The notes under the pieces are model-generated. The model made no database searches. It was given only the letters and a program-made list of their open reading frames with translations, and had not been told where the DNA came from. The position numbers and the translations under genes were made by a program. This document shows positions 40,601 through 49,816 of a DNA stretch of 64,000 nucleotides, piece by piece; position 1 is the first letter of the stretch, and each line of letters begins with the position of its first letter. The stretch is from Hyaloperonospora brassicae (taxonomy: Eukaryota > Oomycota > Peronosporomycetes > Peronosporales > Peronosporaceae): positions 1,240,001-1,304,000 of the forward strand of contig CANTFL010000086.1 in NCBI GenBank assembly GCA_947650285.1, read 5' to 3'.

Positions 40601-42529
40601 TGTATGAGTGTCACGATGCCCCAACAGGCGGGCATCGTGGTAGAGAAAGACTTACCTCACGGTAAGTCGTGACTTTTACTGGCCCCGCCAGTATCAGTTT
40701 GTACGCAAGTACATACGTGCTTGCGAGGTTTGTCAACGGGTGAAGCCTAGTCCTTCATCCCGTGCGCCATTGCAGCCTCTGCCTGTTCCGACAGAGTGCT
40801 GGCATTCCGTTTCAATGGACTTCGTCTTCGGTTTTCCCGAAGACGCTCACAAGAATAATGGTATTCTTGTGTTTGTTGACCGATTCAGCAAGATGGTGCA
40901 TCTTGCTGCAGTCCCTGAGTAGATCAAGGCTCAAGTTTGTGCTCGTGTCTTTCTAGACACGGTCTTTAGACTCCACGGGCTACCCCGTGAACTCGTATCC
41001 GACCGTGACCCTCGGTTCATGGCGCATTTTGGCAAACCGTGTTCCGCACATTGGGAACACGATTGAAGATGTCTACTTCTGACCATCCCAAAACAGATGG
41101 TCAGACGGAACGTGTGAACCGTGTCCTCGAAGAGACCCTTCGAGGATATGTCCACTCGTTTTCGAGTTGGAGCGAATTCCTACCCATGGTGGAATTTGTC
41201 ATCTATAATTCGGTGCATGCTTCCACACAGCACACACCGTTTTACGTGAATGGCCTACGCCATCCACATGTGCCCACCCTTCTAGAGTGTGACTCTTGGA
41301 TAAGGGGGGGAGGGACTCGCTCGAGCAAAAACCGTTTTGGCTCTTGCTCATCACGTGTCGACGCTAACGTCGCCACGTATCATGCCGATGTCGATCAAGT
41401 CGACATCGATGAAAAAGATCACCTCAACAATAGCGATGACGCTATTATTGACTCGGGTGATGATGACGATGCTGGTATATTCAGCATCGTCAACGATTAT
41501 GCCAGCGAGGAAGAAGACAACCTCGCTAAAGAAGAGAACAATCTCTTAGCAGTGCGCACGAAGCGCACTATAAGACAAAACAAAGAGTCAGCAGAGGACT
41601 TCCTGCTGACTCGAGAAGCGGTAGTCCGTTTCGTTCAGGCCTCTATCGCAAATGTGGTGGACCGTCAGAAACGGAACGCAGACAAGAATGGAAGAGCAAA
41701 TGTTCTTTCATTTAAAGCTAACGACCTAGTACTACTGTCTATGGTAAACTTACCTGGACACGCAGTCACTAGTGTCGGCAGTAGTAAACTACTGCCGAAG
41801 TACATTGGGCCATTTCGAGTGTTGCATCGCAAGGGCAATGCATACATGATCGAATTGCCACGTAAGATGCGCAAGCATCCTACGTTTTACGTGGGGAGGC
41901 TGAGGCCGTACTGTCAGTACGAGCCTTCTTTCTCCGATGAAGATAGCCCCCACGTTCAAGAACATCCATAAAGTTCTTGCGTTCGCGCTCCAGACGATCC
42001 GTATGGTCGCGCATATATGATACCTCGGTATTCAACCGAGTTATCTCCCCGCGAGCTGTCGCCAGCTCGACGAATAGGGAGCGGACATCCCGATCGACCT
42101 GAAGCTGCGCCGTGGCATAATCGGCGCGATCCCTCGCCCGATCAGCCTCGTGATCCTTGCGGTTCTTCCGCACGGTATCAGTTAAAGCGTAGCGCCGGTC
42201 GCGCTCGTGCTTCAGGTCATCGCGCAATTCATCGTTTGCGCGATCCATCTCGTAAGGGTCGAGACGGTGAACCGAATCATCTGGAGGAGGTATTTCCTCC
42301 TCCACCACATCCCTTGGTGGATGCTCACGGTGATCAACGCTTTCTAGTGGAGCGTATCTTGAATCACCGTGACTATTCAGGATCAAGGACGAGCTACCTC
42401 GTCCAGTGGCGGGGGTATCCTCCCTCTTGGAACAGCTGGGAGCCCCGCTCTCAGCTGTTGATGGATGTTGAAGGTCTCGTCCGCCAGTATGACGAGACCC
42501 ATCCGATTGGCCCTGTGGCCCATCGGTAA
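37619..42529 (+). pseudogene. pol: pol of gypsy element 2: protease, RT, RNase H, integrase, chromodomain; disrupted
   Basis: The protease region (DYGASNNF, about 37800) is intact in an open frame to 38951, without the two indels of element 1. A TAA after VFP (38949-38951) breaks the region before RT. RT contains YFDD at about 39478 and a TAG near 39314 created inside a hairpin arm. A frameshift near 39650, TGA at 40203-40205 and 40323-40325, a frameshift near 40650, TAG 40920-40922 and a frameshift near 41040 follow. The integrase C-terminal frame 41039-41971 (310 aa) ends in TAA, and the same frame then encodes the chromodomain at about 42338-42497 (RFLVERILNHRDYSGSRTSY, then LVQWRGYPPSWNSWEP), complete here. 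Most lesions from RT onward are shared with element 1. Confidence 0.88.
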
Positions 42530-43507
42530 ACACGCGCTTTTGGCGCTTGTAAACGGATTGCAAGTTTGCAATCGCGTCACGCATCTCAGCCGAGATGTGT
42601 GCCCTTCCCCAGGGCGAACTTAGGGAGTACACATCCCTATGTGCACGCTGCGAGTTGTCAACACAACTTGCACAAGGGTCTCTCCATGTGAGGCAAGGAA
42701 TGTCTGCCTCACTCGACAAACAGTGCAACCGTTACCTGGCACCGGTTGGCGTTCGCTTTTCGAACCTGAGGCGTGTCGCCTCAATTTTCTTGAGCCACCC
42801 TTCTTGTCCAAAATTCTTTACGTTTTGGACGAACGCGTTCCACGCAGCCAAAGGCGAGGCTTTGTCACGCTTTTGGTTGCCATTGTACCATCGATGTCTA
42901 AGGAAGACATCGAGATAAAAGTCTTCCTCAGCGTGAAAGTTGCTCGCGCTGGTATTCAAGCCGTGAAACTCAGTCGCATCGAATAAGGGTATTCAATGGT
43001 GTTGGCCTGTCTCGTGAGACAAGCCATTGATGAGCCGTTCGGGCAAACGCCACGGCTTCAGCTCATCACGCTTCACGGTGGTACCTTTTTTGGTACCACG
43101 GCTCCCAGATTGACGACGGCTCACGCCATTGTCATCACGCTTGTGCGAAGAGGCTCGAGTCGGCGGTGGTAAGGAGTAATACTCTCACCACCCCGATCAT
43201 CATCATCACTGCCGAATAGACTGTGATGCAAATCACGAGTCTGTTCGTTCGGCAGTGGCCTTGGCGAATACTGAGGCGTCGCCGGTGATCGAGACGCCTC
43301 TGGACCATTGCCCGAGTCAGACACGTCTGGCTCGCCAGAATAGATGACTTCAACGTCGGGGTCATCATGCGCACGCGGCGAGGTGCCGCGTGCACCTGCA
43401 GCACCTCTTGCTGCAAGCGGAGAAGGAGCAGCAGACGAAGAATCGTCTGCCGCGGAGGCTGGCACAGCACCGGGATGTGCGGGTCTTGAGTCAACTCGCA
43501 TAGACAT
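41880..43507 (-). pseudogene. Antisense ORF of gypsy element 2 (coiled-coil protein)
   Basis: Same antisense protein as in element 1: N-terminal Ala/Ser/Pro-rich part from the ATG 43507, a middle part at 42959-42732 (FYLDVFLRHRWYNGNQK, AAWNAFVQNVKNFGQEG), then a 282-codon open frame 42728-41880. The last contains a Cys-containing segment (CLTWRDPCASCVDN) and a coiled coil of about 130 residues (YEMDRANDELRDDLKHERDR, then LATARGEITRLNTEV). Lesions are a frameshift near 43120 and a TAA (42734-42732) that both elements share. Residue differences between the two copies in the coiled coil are mostly conservative (E/D, S/T, K/R, L/M). It overlaps the sense-strand chromodomain completely. Confidence 0.65.
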
Positions 43508-43626
43508 GTTAACTATGCGAGGTCAAGCGGAAAGTGAATGGAACGGACCCAACAAGTGCTCCCTGTCCCAATGGCGCCCAACGGGTGGCCGCCAAGTTTT
43601 CGATAGTCCTACAGTGATTATCAGTT

Positions 43627-43638
43627 AAGGGGGGGTGA
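43627..43638 (+). promoter_or_regulatory. Polypurine tract of gypsy element 2
   Basis: AAGGGGGGGTGA directly before the 3' LTR. Confidence 0.8.
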
Positions 43639-44030
43639 TGTAACGGGGCAGCCCGTTACATGGAAATTGTCATTTGAGGGATAATGACAATAAATAATAT
43701 TATGTTGAATATTCTTTTAACAATATCACCAATAGTGGTGATATTGGTGAAGCGACCAAAGAGTCTGCTCATTGGTTGATATCTTGATGATATCAACCCA
43801 CCAATTGTCGCAAGACGCGCGCAATGAGTGGTGACGAGACGTCGTCATACACTCAGTTATATTAGCATAATTAAGTTAAGTCAAACAGAGAGACAGTGGT
43901 TAAATACTTAATTATATTAATATAACAGTTCTGCTTTTTCCTTACCTACTCTTCCTCGCTTGCCTCGTGTACGTCTGTCGGGGCACCGATACCCTTGCGT
44001 TAAGTTCACGCAAGGGTGTGCCCCGTTACA
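43639..44030 (+). repeat. 3' LTR of gypsy element 2
   Basis: 392 bp, TGTAACGGGG to CCCCGTTACA, nearly the same as 26480-26872 and unlike the 5' LTR of the same element. Confidence 0.92.
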
Positions 44031-44396
44031 GCTTCCCACGTGGTTCAATGCGAGTTTAAAACGAATCACATTCTTTAAAGTGGTGACGTACTTCCTAGTG
44101 AAGTATTCGCGCTTCTCCGCGTTACAAAGCTCGCTGTACGCTGCCCAGGCCTTGCCATGCTGCGTCGTGTAGTGACTTCGACAGTTCTGCGGCGCTGACG
44201 GTTTCGTGTAGTATTTGATTTCAACGCCCGACTTACGCTTCCGACCAGTTGAGCTTTCAACCTCATCCTTGCTACGCCTGTCATAGATGCAGAACAGGCA
44301 TCAAACAGTTTGCGCGCCACCCTTATGCGTCTTGATGGGCTCGAGTTCGAACTCCAGCGCATGCTTCTCCTGGAACAGCGTCGTCTTGGGCGCCAT
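44031..44396 (-). pseudogene. Truncated zinc-finger protein, possibly hAT-related, cut by gypsy element 2
   Basis: Minus-strand frame from the ATG 44396 (MAPKTTLFQEKHALEFELEP) to the LTR boundary, about 122 codons with one in-frame TGA. It contains CLFCIYDRRSK followed by HYTTQHGKAW, a C2-H2 spacing like a BED-type finger, then KREYFTRKYVTTLKN. Oomycete genomes hold a repetitive family with this kind of N-terminus that I associate with hAT-like transposase ancestry; that assignment is from memory and tentative. Its continuation is missing at 35987. Confidence 0.55.
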
Positions 44397-46879
44397 CGGA
44401 GTAATTTGGCTGCACAAAATCACGGTTTTGCGTTGTTTTACAGTAATTTGAGAAAGATCTTAGTTTATGGACCATATACATCTTAGATTATGGATATCCG
44501 AATCTATTATAAGATTTTCCGCAAAATCATCAGGCCTGGTATAAATGCGCTGGGGTCACACGGTGAGATTTGTCCCGACCGGGAATTATGAGATCCGCAA
44601 ATTGGTTTGTGATCCATGTTTGCTCGATAATCGGCTCGGGTGCAAGCATCGTATTTTAGCTCTAATGACAGCGGTGTAGATTGAAGATGTCCTGTTTGAA
44701 GCACCAAAACGGGGGCATTCAGGTTCGTTTGTAGAAACATGCGCCGCCTGGCTGGGTGTGAAAGATATTTGCCATGCATCCACGTATACTTGCTATAGTG
44801 TTAAATTCTATTCCTCCATCCAATGCGTTTACTTTACACCGCTGAATGGCTTGGCCAAATGCATAATTGCTTGTAGATCGCTTTCCATGGCCTCTATCCC
44901 CACTGACCCTTTGAAGTGATCGTCAATATACTCACACCGAGCAGCGGTATATCTGAAACCTTTACATTAAAGGCTATGTAGCCGCCGGCGCCGCCTTACC
45001 GTTAAAATTATTGGTTTTTTTTAACTATTGGGTCCTTACCATGCCTTGCAGGAATGTAGGTCAATCATTCATCTAAATTGCGTCTCTACATAACGTAGAT
45101 GGCGTGACGTGAGGTATATCGTGTCCAGATCTTCAAACAAGAATCTGTATAGTTCTTTTACTTGACCTGTGCCGCGATGCGTCCAACTTCGTTCAATTTG
45201 TTGATTTTTGCATACAAGAATTGTGTACCCGATCGCTGCTTCCTTGTCGTACCAGTCGGTATTTCACTGTTATTTCCAGAAAGACCCTCCTTCGAGATGG
45301 TGTGTGCTGATAGCGTGTAGATACGACCTGTAAAAGGGGCTTATCGTCGATTCGTCACGATGCCGTGTACCAAAAAAAGTTGACGAAAACGATGGCCTTT
45401 GTAGTTTCATTTTGATTAATTGTATTCGTCAAATATATGGACTTGGTAATATCGGTGAGGCTCCGCCATATTGTAAAGTCGCCAAGTCAAAAATATTTTC
45501 AATTAATGAACGTGTAGACTGGTGGCGATTGAGAAATCCCGGTTTTTGCCGAGGTGAAGAGCCAGTTAATATTTGGCCGGGCTTTACTAGTACTTATATG
45601 TGAAGACTCTACTAACTGTCCAACACCGCTTGATGAATTTTAGGCATGCGCCTGCACTCTAATTGACCTTCAGCGAACCCGACAATAGTTTTCTACTCGT
45701 CACTAGTGTCTTCGCGTAAGTTAGGATTACGACCAATTTTTGTACGATCCTCAAGTACCATAATGAGTTGCGCTGCAGGACTCGTCGACAATTCGGTCGG
45801 GTCAAACATGAAATCTTCATTTTGCGACCATATCACAGCATTTGTCCTGCCACAGGTGCTGTTTTGTCCTATCGCACAACTTGCGCCTACATGTATCGAA
45901 AAGGAGCCATGACCCATTCAGGGTGACTGTACCGCGTACAAACAATCGACACGAACGCTCACTTAGTCGATGGAGACGTTACCAACTTCGAGTGTAGTGG
46001 TGCTTTGAACGCATACCTGCTTAAATTGGCGTAGCAGACCTGAATTCTCAACATATTATAGCCTTGGAAAGCGTTGTTTTTCGAGGCCGGAAACATTGTC
46101 TCTTTGATCGACATTTTCTCATACTCAGAGGGAAGGAGTTCTTGTACGATCGAGAGCTACGCCTCTTGTTGTAATTACCCGATTTAAATTTATCAACGCA
46201 ATCAGAAACAGATACATATATTGCTGAGGTTCGGGTACCGGTGCTACCTCCACTGCCCGGCTACTTTCCTCGGCCGCTAATCGACCGGACTGAGCCGCCC
46301 CTCCCGGATTTGGCGCAGCTTCGCGTAGCGCTAGGATATTCGAAAGAAGCCACATCTGCATGTGACGATGTCAACCCGCGTGACTTGCCTTCGAATTTCC
46401 GCTCAGCGATGCAAGCCGCAAGCGGAGGAATGCTACGAAGACCAGTGGTTATTTGGTCGCTTGGATGATACACTCGAGCCGATGGATGCTGGATGTCCCT
46501 CGTTTACGTAGGTTCGCCAGCCCTTTTCTTTAGGGCAGACGCGGAGAAGGCTTGTCGTTCGTCTTACAACTGTGAACCTGGCACTTTTAAAAAGCTTTGA
46601 TTGATAATCAATATCAATTTCCAAAAAATGGTCTTTTCGAGAATGAAATATCTTTTTTTCCTCGACGCAAATATTCCCTTTCATTTATTCTTATGTAAAG
46701 ATTTTGTAATGGTTTCCTAAACTTTTTTACCATATTTCTTTTTACTATGACAATAATAATTATTTACAGATATCGCTAACTCCCACGTAAATGCCTCTTG
46801 TAACAGAGATTTGTGTATTCAGCAGAAATTTGAACGAAAGATAGATAGAACACGAGATAGATAGATAGATAGATAGTGG

Positions 46880-46950
<71 letters not shown>

Positions 46951-47366
46951 CAAACAAACAAACAAACAAACTGTCAAATTGACTAGCTGACAAGAAGCAG
47001 CTGCCGAGATGTGTGGCTTTCATCTGACGTCGTGCACTTACCGCAGCTCTGCCATTCGGACTCGAAAGTATTTCAATCGTTAGACGAAGCGAGGTTATCC
47101 TGTGACACAATACGTGTACCGCACGTTGCAACAAAGATCGAGAGAGCCTCTTTACAAACTGGGCAACGAGACATGACGGATATGCAATGCATGTTCGTTC
47201 ACTTGCGCGCTCAGCATAACTTACACGCTTTCGCTCTAATGTCAATTTACAACGCGTCTATCTCGCTCCCACCATAACCCCCACGTGGTAGTGCAACTTC
47301 CTGTGCCGAGCGGATCAAGCGCCATCTATGCGCCTCTCAGGCCAAATTATTGCGATGCAGGCTACC
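44397..47366. other. No recognisable gene; microsatellites
   Basis: AT-rich patches (for example 46560-46760), a long GATA microsatellite and no ORF with a recognisable domain. The minus-strand frames over 46760-47245 are translations of the microsatellite. Confidence 0.5.
46855..46971. repeat. (GATA)n microsatellite followed by (CAAA)n
   Basis: About 23 GATA units with one interruption near 46876-46880, then about five CAAA units. Confidence 0.95.
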
Positions 47367-49721
47367 TCAGCCCGCTGTAGCAGCCATGTAGAGCGCCCAC
47401 GACCGGGTCAGACCGTCATCCATAGTCGCATTCATCAGCTTGTACAGCGAATCCATCTTGTTCACGACCGCCGCGTTCACAAGCAACACCGACAACCACG
47501 TGTTGTTGCTGTTTTTCATCGTAACAATCGGCTCCTTGGACAAAATGTCGTTCCACTCCTCTGTCACGAACGCTGACGTGCGAGCCAACGGACTAACAGG
47601 AGAGAACGGGATCATCTGAATGCCGTGGATCGCGTACTTCTCGTTCAGGAACCACGTGTTGTAGTACACCTTGTTGTCAAAGAAAATGCCAGTGACTCGG
47701 TTTCGCACGATCTCAGGCGGGTGAATCTTGTTACCTGTCGAAAGCAGGAAATACTCGCGGACCGAATGAGCGTTCAGACGCAGCATCAGACTGCCGAGGT
47801 CTTCCAGGACCTTGTGGCCAGTCTCTCTGCCCCACAATGTCATGCCGCAGTAAAAGTTCAGATCTTCAGACGTGCTCTCTTGATCTTTGCCGTGGTCCAG
47901 CAGTGTCACGCCACGTGAGTACGAGTGGCCGTGAAACCACGAAAAGTGACGGAATCGAGTGTAGACGGGATCATCCAGGCTTGGGTTGGTCACGTCGCGC
48001 AGCAGCATCCAGATCAAATCATCCAGCTCTGGCATCAAATACCACGTCGGGTCCAAGTACTTGAGGATGGCTGCTGACATCACGTAGTAGCCAAAGTGGT
48101 AGTGATGGTCGTTGTAGATCCCACTGCCAAAGTCCATGTACAACTGATCAGTGTCGAAAATGAAACCAGAGACAACCCCGCCGTACAGCGTTTCGTAGAC
48201 GAGTGGGGGCGACATCGTGTTGTTCAGCAACGGTTCGAACAACCTCTCCAGCTTCTCGATACAAAGCGCCAGCAGCGTCGTATCTGAGCCGACTACCGTG
48301 CTGTCTGCTGCCATCAGACACAACGACGCGTACTTCTGCAAGGCCTTTCCGTTAAAGTACCAACTATTGGTAGCCATAGTCCAGTTGGCGAGAATGTCGT
48401 CTTGCAGGGTGCGAAGCATGTCAGTTTCCTGAACCATAAAAGGTGTCGGTTTCTGAGCTGGATAAAAGTCGATCTCCATATCTGCCTCGGGCACGCAAAA
48501 TGACCAGCACATTGACACCTGACCCACCATCAAACCTCGCGTAGTTGATCTGAGCGTGATGGCACCTGGTGTCTCAGCCGTTATCGGAGAGTCAATCATT
48601 GACTCTACGTGGTGCGGTAGCGCAAAGTGCAGCAAACCCACAGTGTCGCAACTACTGCCTACAGCATCCCAGTGCAGCGAGTACTGAGTGCGCGATTCCA
48701 TCGACACAGTGCCACCCCGTACAATACACGACACGTAGTCGTCGTACAGCGTGTCTGGTGCGCCTTCTGGAAGTACTGCGACTCGAATCGTGCCGGAGTA
48801 CATATCGTCCGCAACAAGGGACGATCCCGACGCGTTCACCGAGAATGTCACCGAGTCCTCCACACGCAACGACAGGCTCGTGTCACTGGCATACAGCATC
48901 CACGTCTGATTGTTATTCAGGTAAATAGCAAACTTGCCCGGTGCCAGTTCGTCTACATATGTGATGTTGTGCTCGGTGTCGATGCGCGGAGTAAGACAGT
49001 TGTACGTGGCCGACACGAAGGCCATGCCGCTCAACAGCGCTGAATCGATGCAGTTGGTAGTTCCACGATCACAAAGTCGGAGCTTGATACCCACATCACT
49101 CCACGAGTACACTTCGTACGTTGGTCGCGTTTCGTTGAAACCGAGTGCCGAGAACGTCAGGTCATTGTGGACCCCGTGTGAGTACCATTGGACTGTGCCA
49201 TTGATCTCTGGTGCCATCTCACGATACGTGTAGGGGTAGTACGCCATCAATCCATATGGCGGTACTCTGGGCAGCATGAATGCGTACGGCTGAGCCCATG
49301 CTGGAAAGTTCTCGGACGTGTTGAGAGCCGTGATGTGGATCAAGTTTCCCCACCATTTGTTCGTCGGGATCGGCTGGTTCAAAGCTTCCGCAGCGACGTT
49401 GATGATCGGAGCTAGTCGTGCAAGGCTACCGTTCCGTCTGTACAAAGCCTCTGGTGGCTCATTAAACCCAAAGGGGGCAAAATAGCCGCCGCTCGTCGGG
49501 TGCATGCTGCCCGCCGTCGTTTCTTGGATGGCCGTGATAGAGTCTACCTGAAGTATACTCTCCGTAGGGCTCGAAACTTGGACCAGTTTCTTGACCGCAC
49601 TTTCAACGGTTCGATCACGGAACCTAAAACCTTCGCCAACATCAGGGTCGAGTATTGAAGCAACAGCGTTCCGCCCTGCAACTGCAATGGCCACAGCAAC
49701 AGCTCGTTCGAGGAACTTCAT
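47367..49721 (-). CDS. Secreted endo-1,3-beta-glucanase, GH81 family
   Basis: 784 aa, uninterrupted. Residues 1 to about 22 (MKFLERAVAVAIAVAGRNAV) look like a signal peptide, so the enzyme is probably secreted. The GH81 domain starts near residue 75 and fills the rest: NQPIPTNKWWGNLIH (115-129), LVYETLYGGVVSG (507-519), DFGSGIYNDHHYHFGYY (530-546) with the acid-type Asp538, and GKDQESTSEDLNFYCGM (611-627) with the Glu615/Glu619 pair in the position of the catalytic base. Many Asn-X-Ser/Thr sites suggest glycosylation. It hydrolyses internal beta-1,3-glucan bonds, plausible roles being wall remodelling or callose degradation. The paralogue at 1414-3775 is frameshifted. Start chosen because it gives the signal peptide; the homologous start is used by the paralogue. 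Confidence 0.93.
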   Translation of the reverse strand: MKFLERAVAVAIAVAGRNAVASILDPDVGEGFRFRDRTVESAVKKLVQVSSPTESILQVDSITAIQETTAGSMHPTSGGYFAPFGFNEPPEALYRRNGSLARLAPIINVAAEALNQPIPTNKWWGNLIHITALNTSENFPAWAQPYAFMLPRVPPYGLMAYYPYTYREMAPEINGTVQWYSHGVHNDLTFSALGFNETRPTYEVYSWSDVGIKLRLCDRGTTNCIDSALLSGMAFVSATYNCLTPRIDTEHNITYVDELAPGKFAIYLNNNQTWMLYASDTSLSLRVEDSVTFSVNASGSSLVADDMYSGTIRVAVLPEGAPDTLYDDYVSCIVRGGTVSMESRTQYSLHWDAVGSSCDTVGLLHFALPHHVESMIDSPITAETPGAITLRSTTRGLMVGQVSMCWSFCVPEADMEIDFYPAQKPTPFMVQETDMLRTLQDDILANWTMATNSWYFNGKALQKYASLCLMAADSTVVGSDTTLLALCIEKLERLFEPLLNNTMSPPLVYETLYGGVVSGFIFDTDQLYMDFGSGIYNDHHYHFGYYVMSAAILKYLDPTWYLMPELDDLIWMLLRDVTNPSLDDPVYTRFRHFSWFHGHSYSRGVTLLDHGKDQESTSEDLNFYCGMTLWGRETGHKVLEDLGSLMLRLNAHSVREYFLLSTGNKIHPPEIVRNRVTGIFFDNKVYYNTWFLNEKYAIHGIQMIPFSPVSPLARTSAFVTEEWNDILSKEPIVTMKNSNNTWLSVLLVNAAVVNKMDSLYKLMNATMDDGLTRSWALYMAATAG

Positions 49722-49781
49722 CTCCAGTTCCGCGGCTTCAACGGTAGAGAGAAGTAGGGGAGGTACGCTGTTTAGCAGCAG

Positions 49782-49816
49782 AAGTAGTAGTAGTAGTAGT
49801 AGTAGTAGAAGTAGTA
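49782..49816. repeat. (AGT)n microsatellite upstream of GH81
   Basis: About eleven AGT units with one AGA interruption, about 60 bp upstream of the GH81 ATG and so inside its 5' UTR or promoter. Confidence 0.85.

Larger units (their letters stand above)
35988..44030 (+). mobile_element. Chimeric Ty3/gypsy chromovirus, element 2
   Basis: 8043 bp from a variant-type 5' LTR to an element-1-type 3' LTR. Sequence from the 5' LTR to about 37100 (start of gag) is clearly diverged from element 1, while from about 37450 to 44030 it is nearly the same, including many shared stops. Flanks lack a target-site duplication, and the gene cut at 44031 does not continue at 35987. This fits recombination between two elements of different subfamilies at different sites, or a template switch followed by rearrangement. 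Confidence 0.9.

Noticed and set aside
46760..47245. Minus-strand ORF of 161 codons with IYLSIYLS repeats
   Set aside because: Direct translation of the GATA microsatellite.
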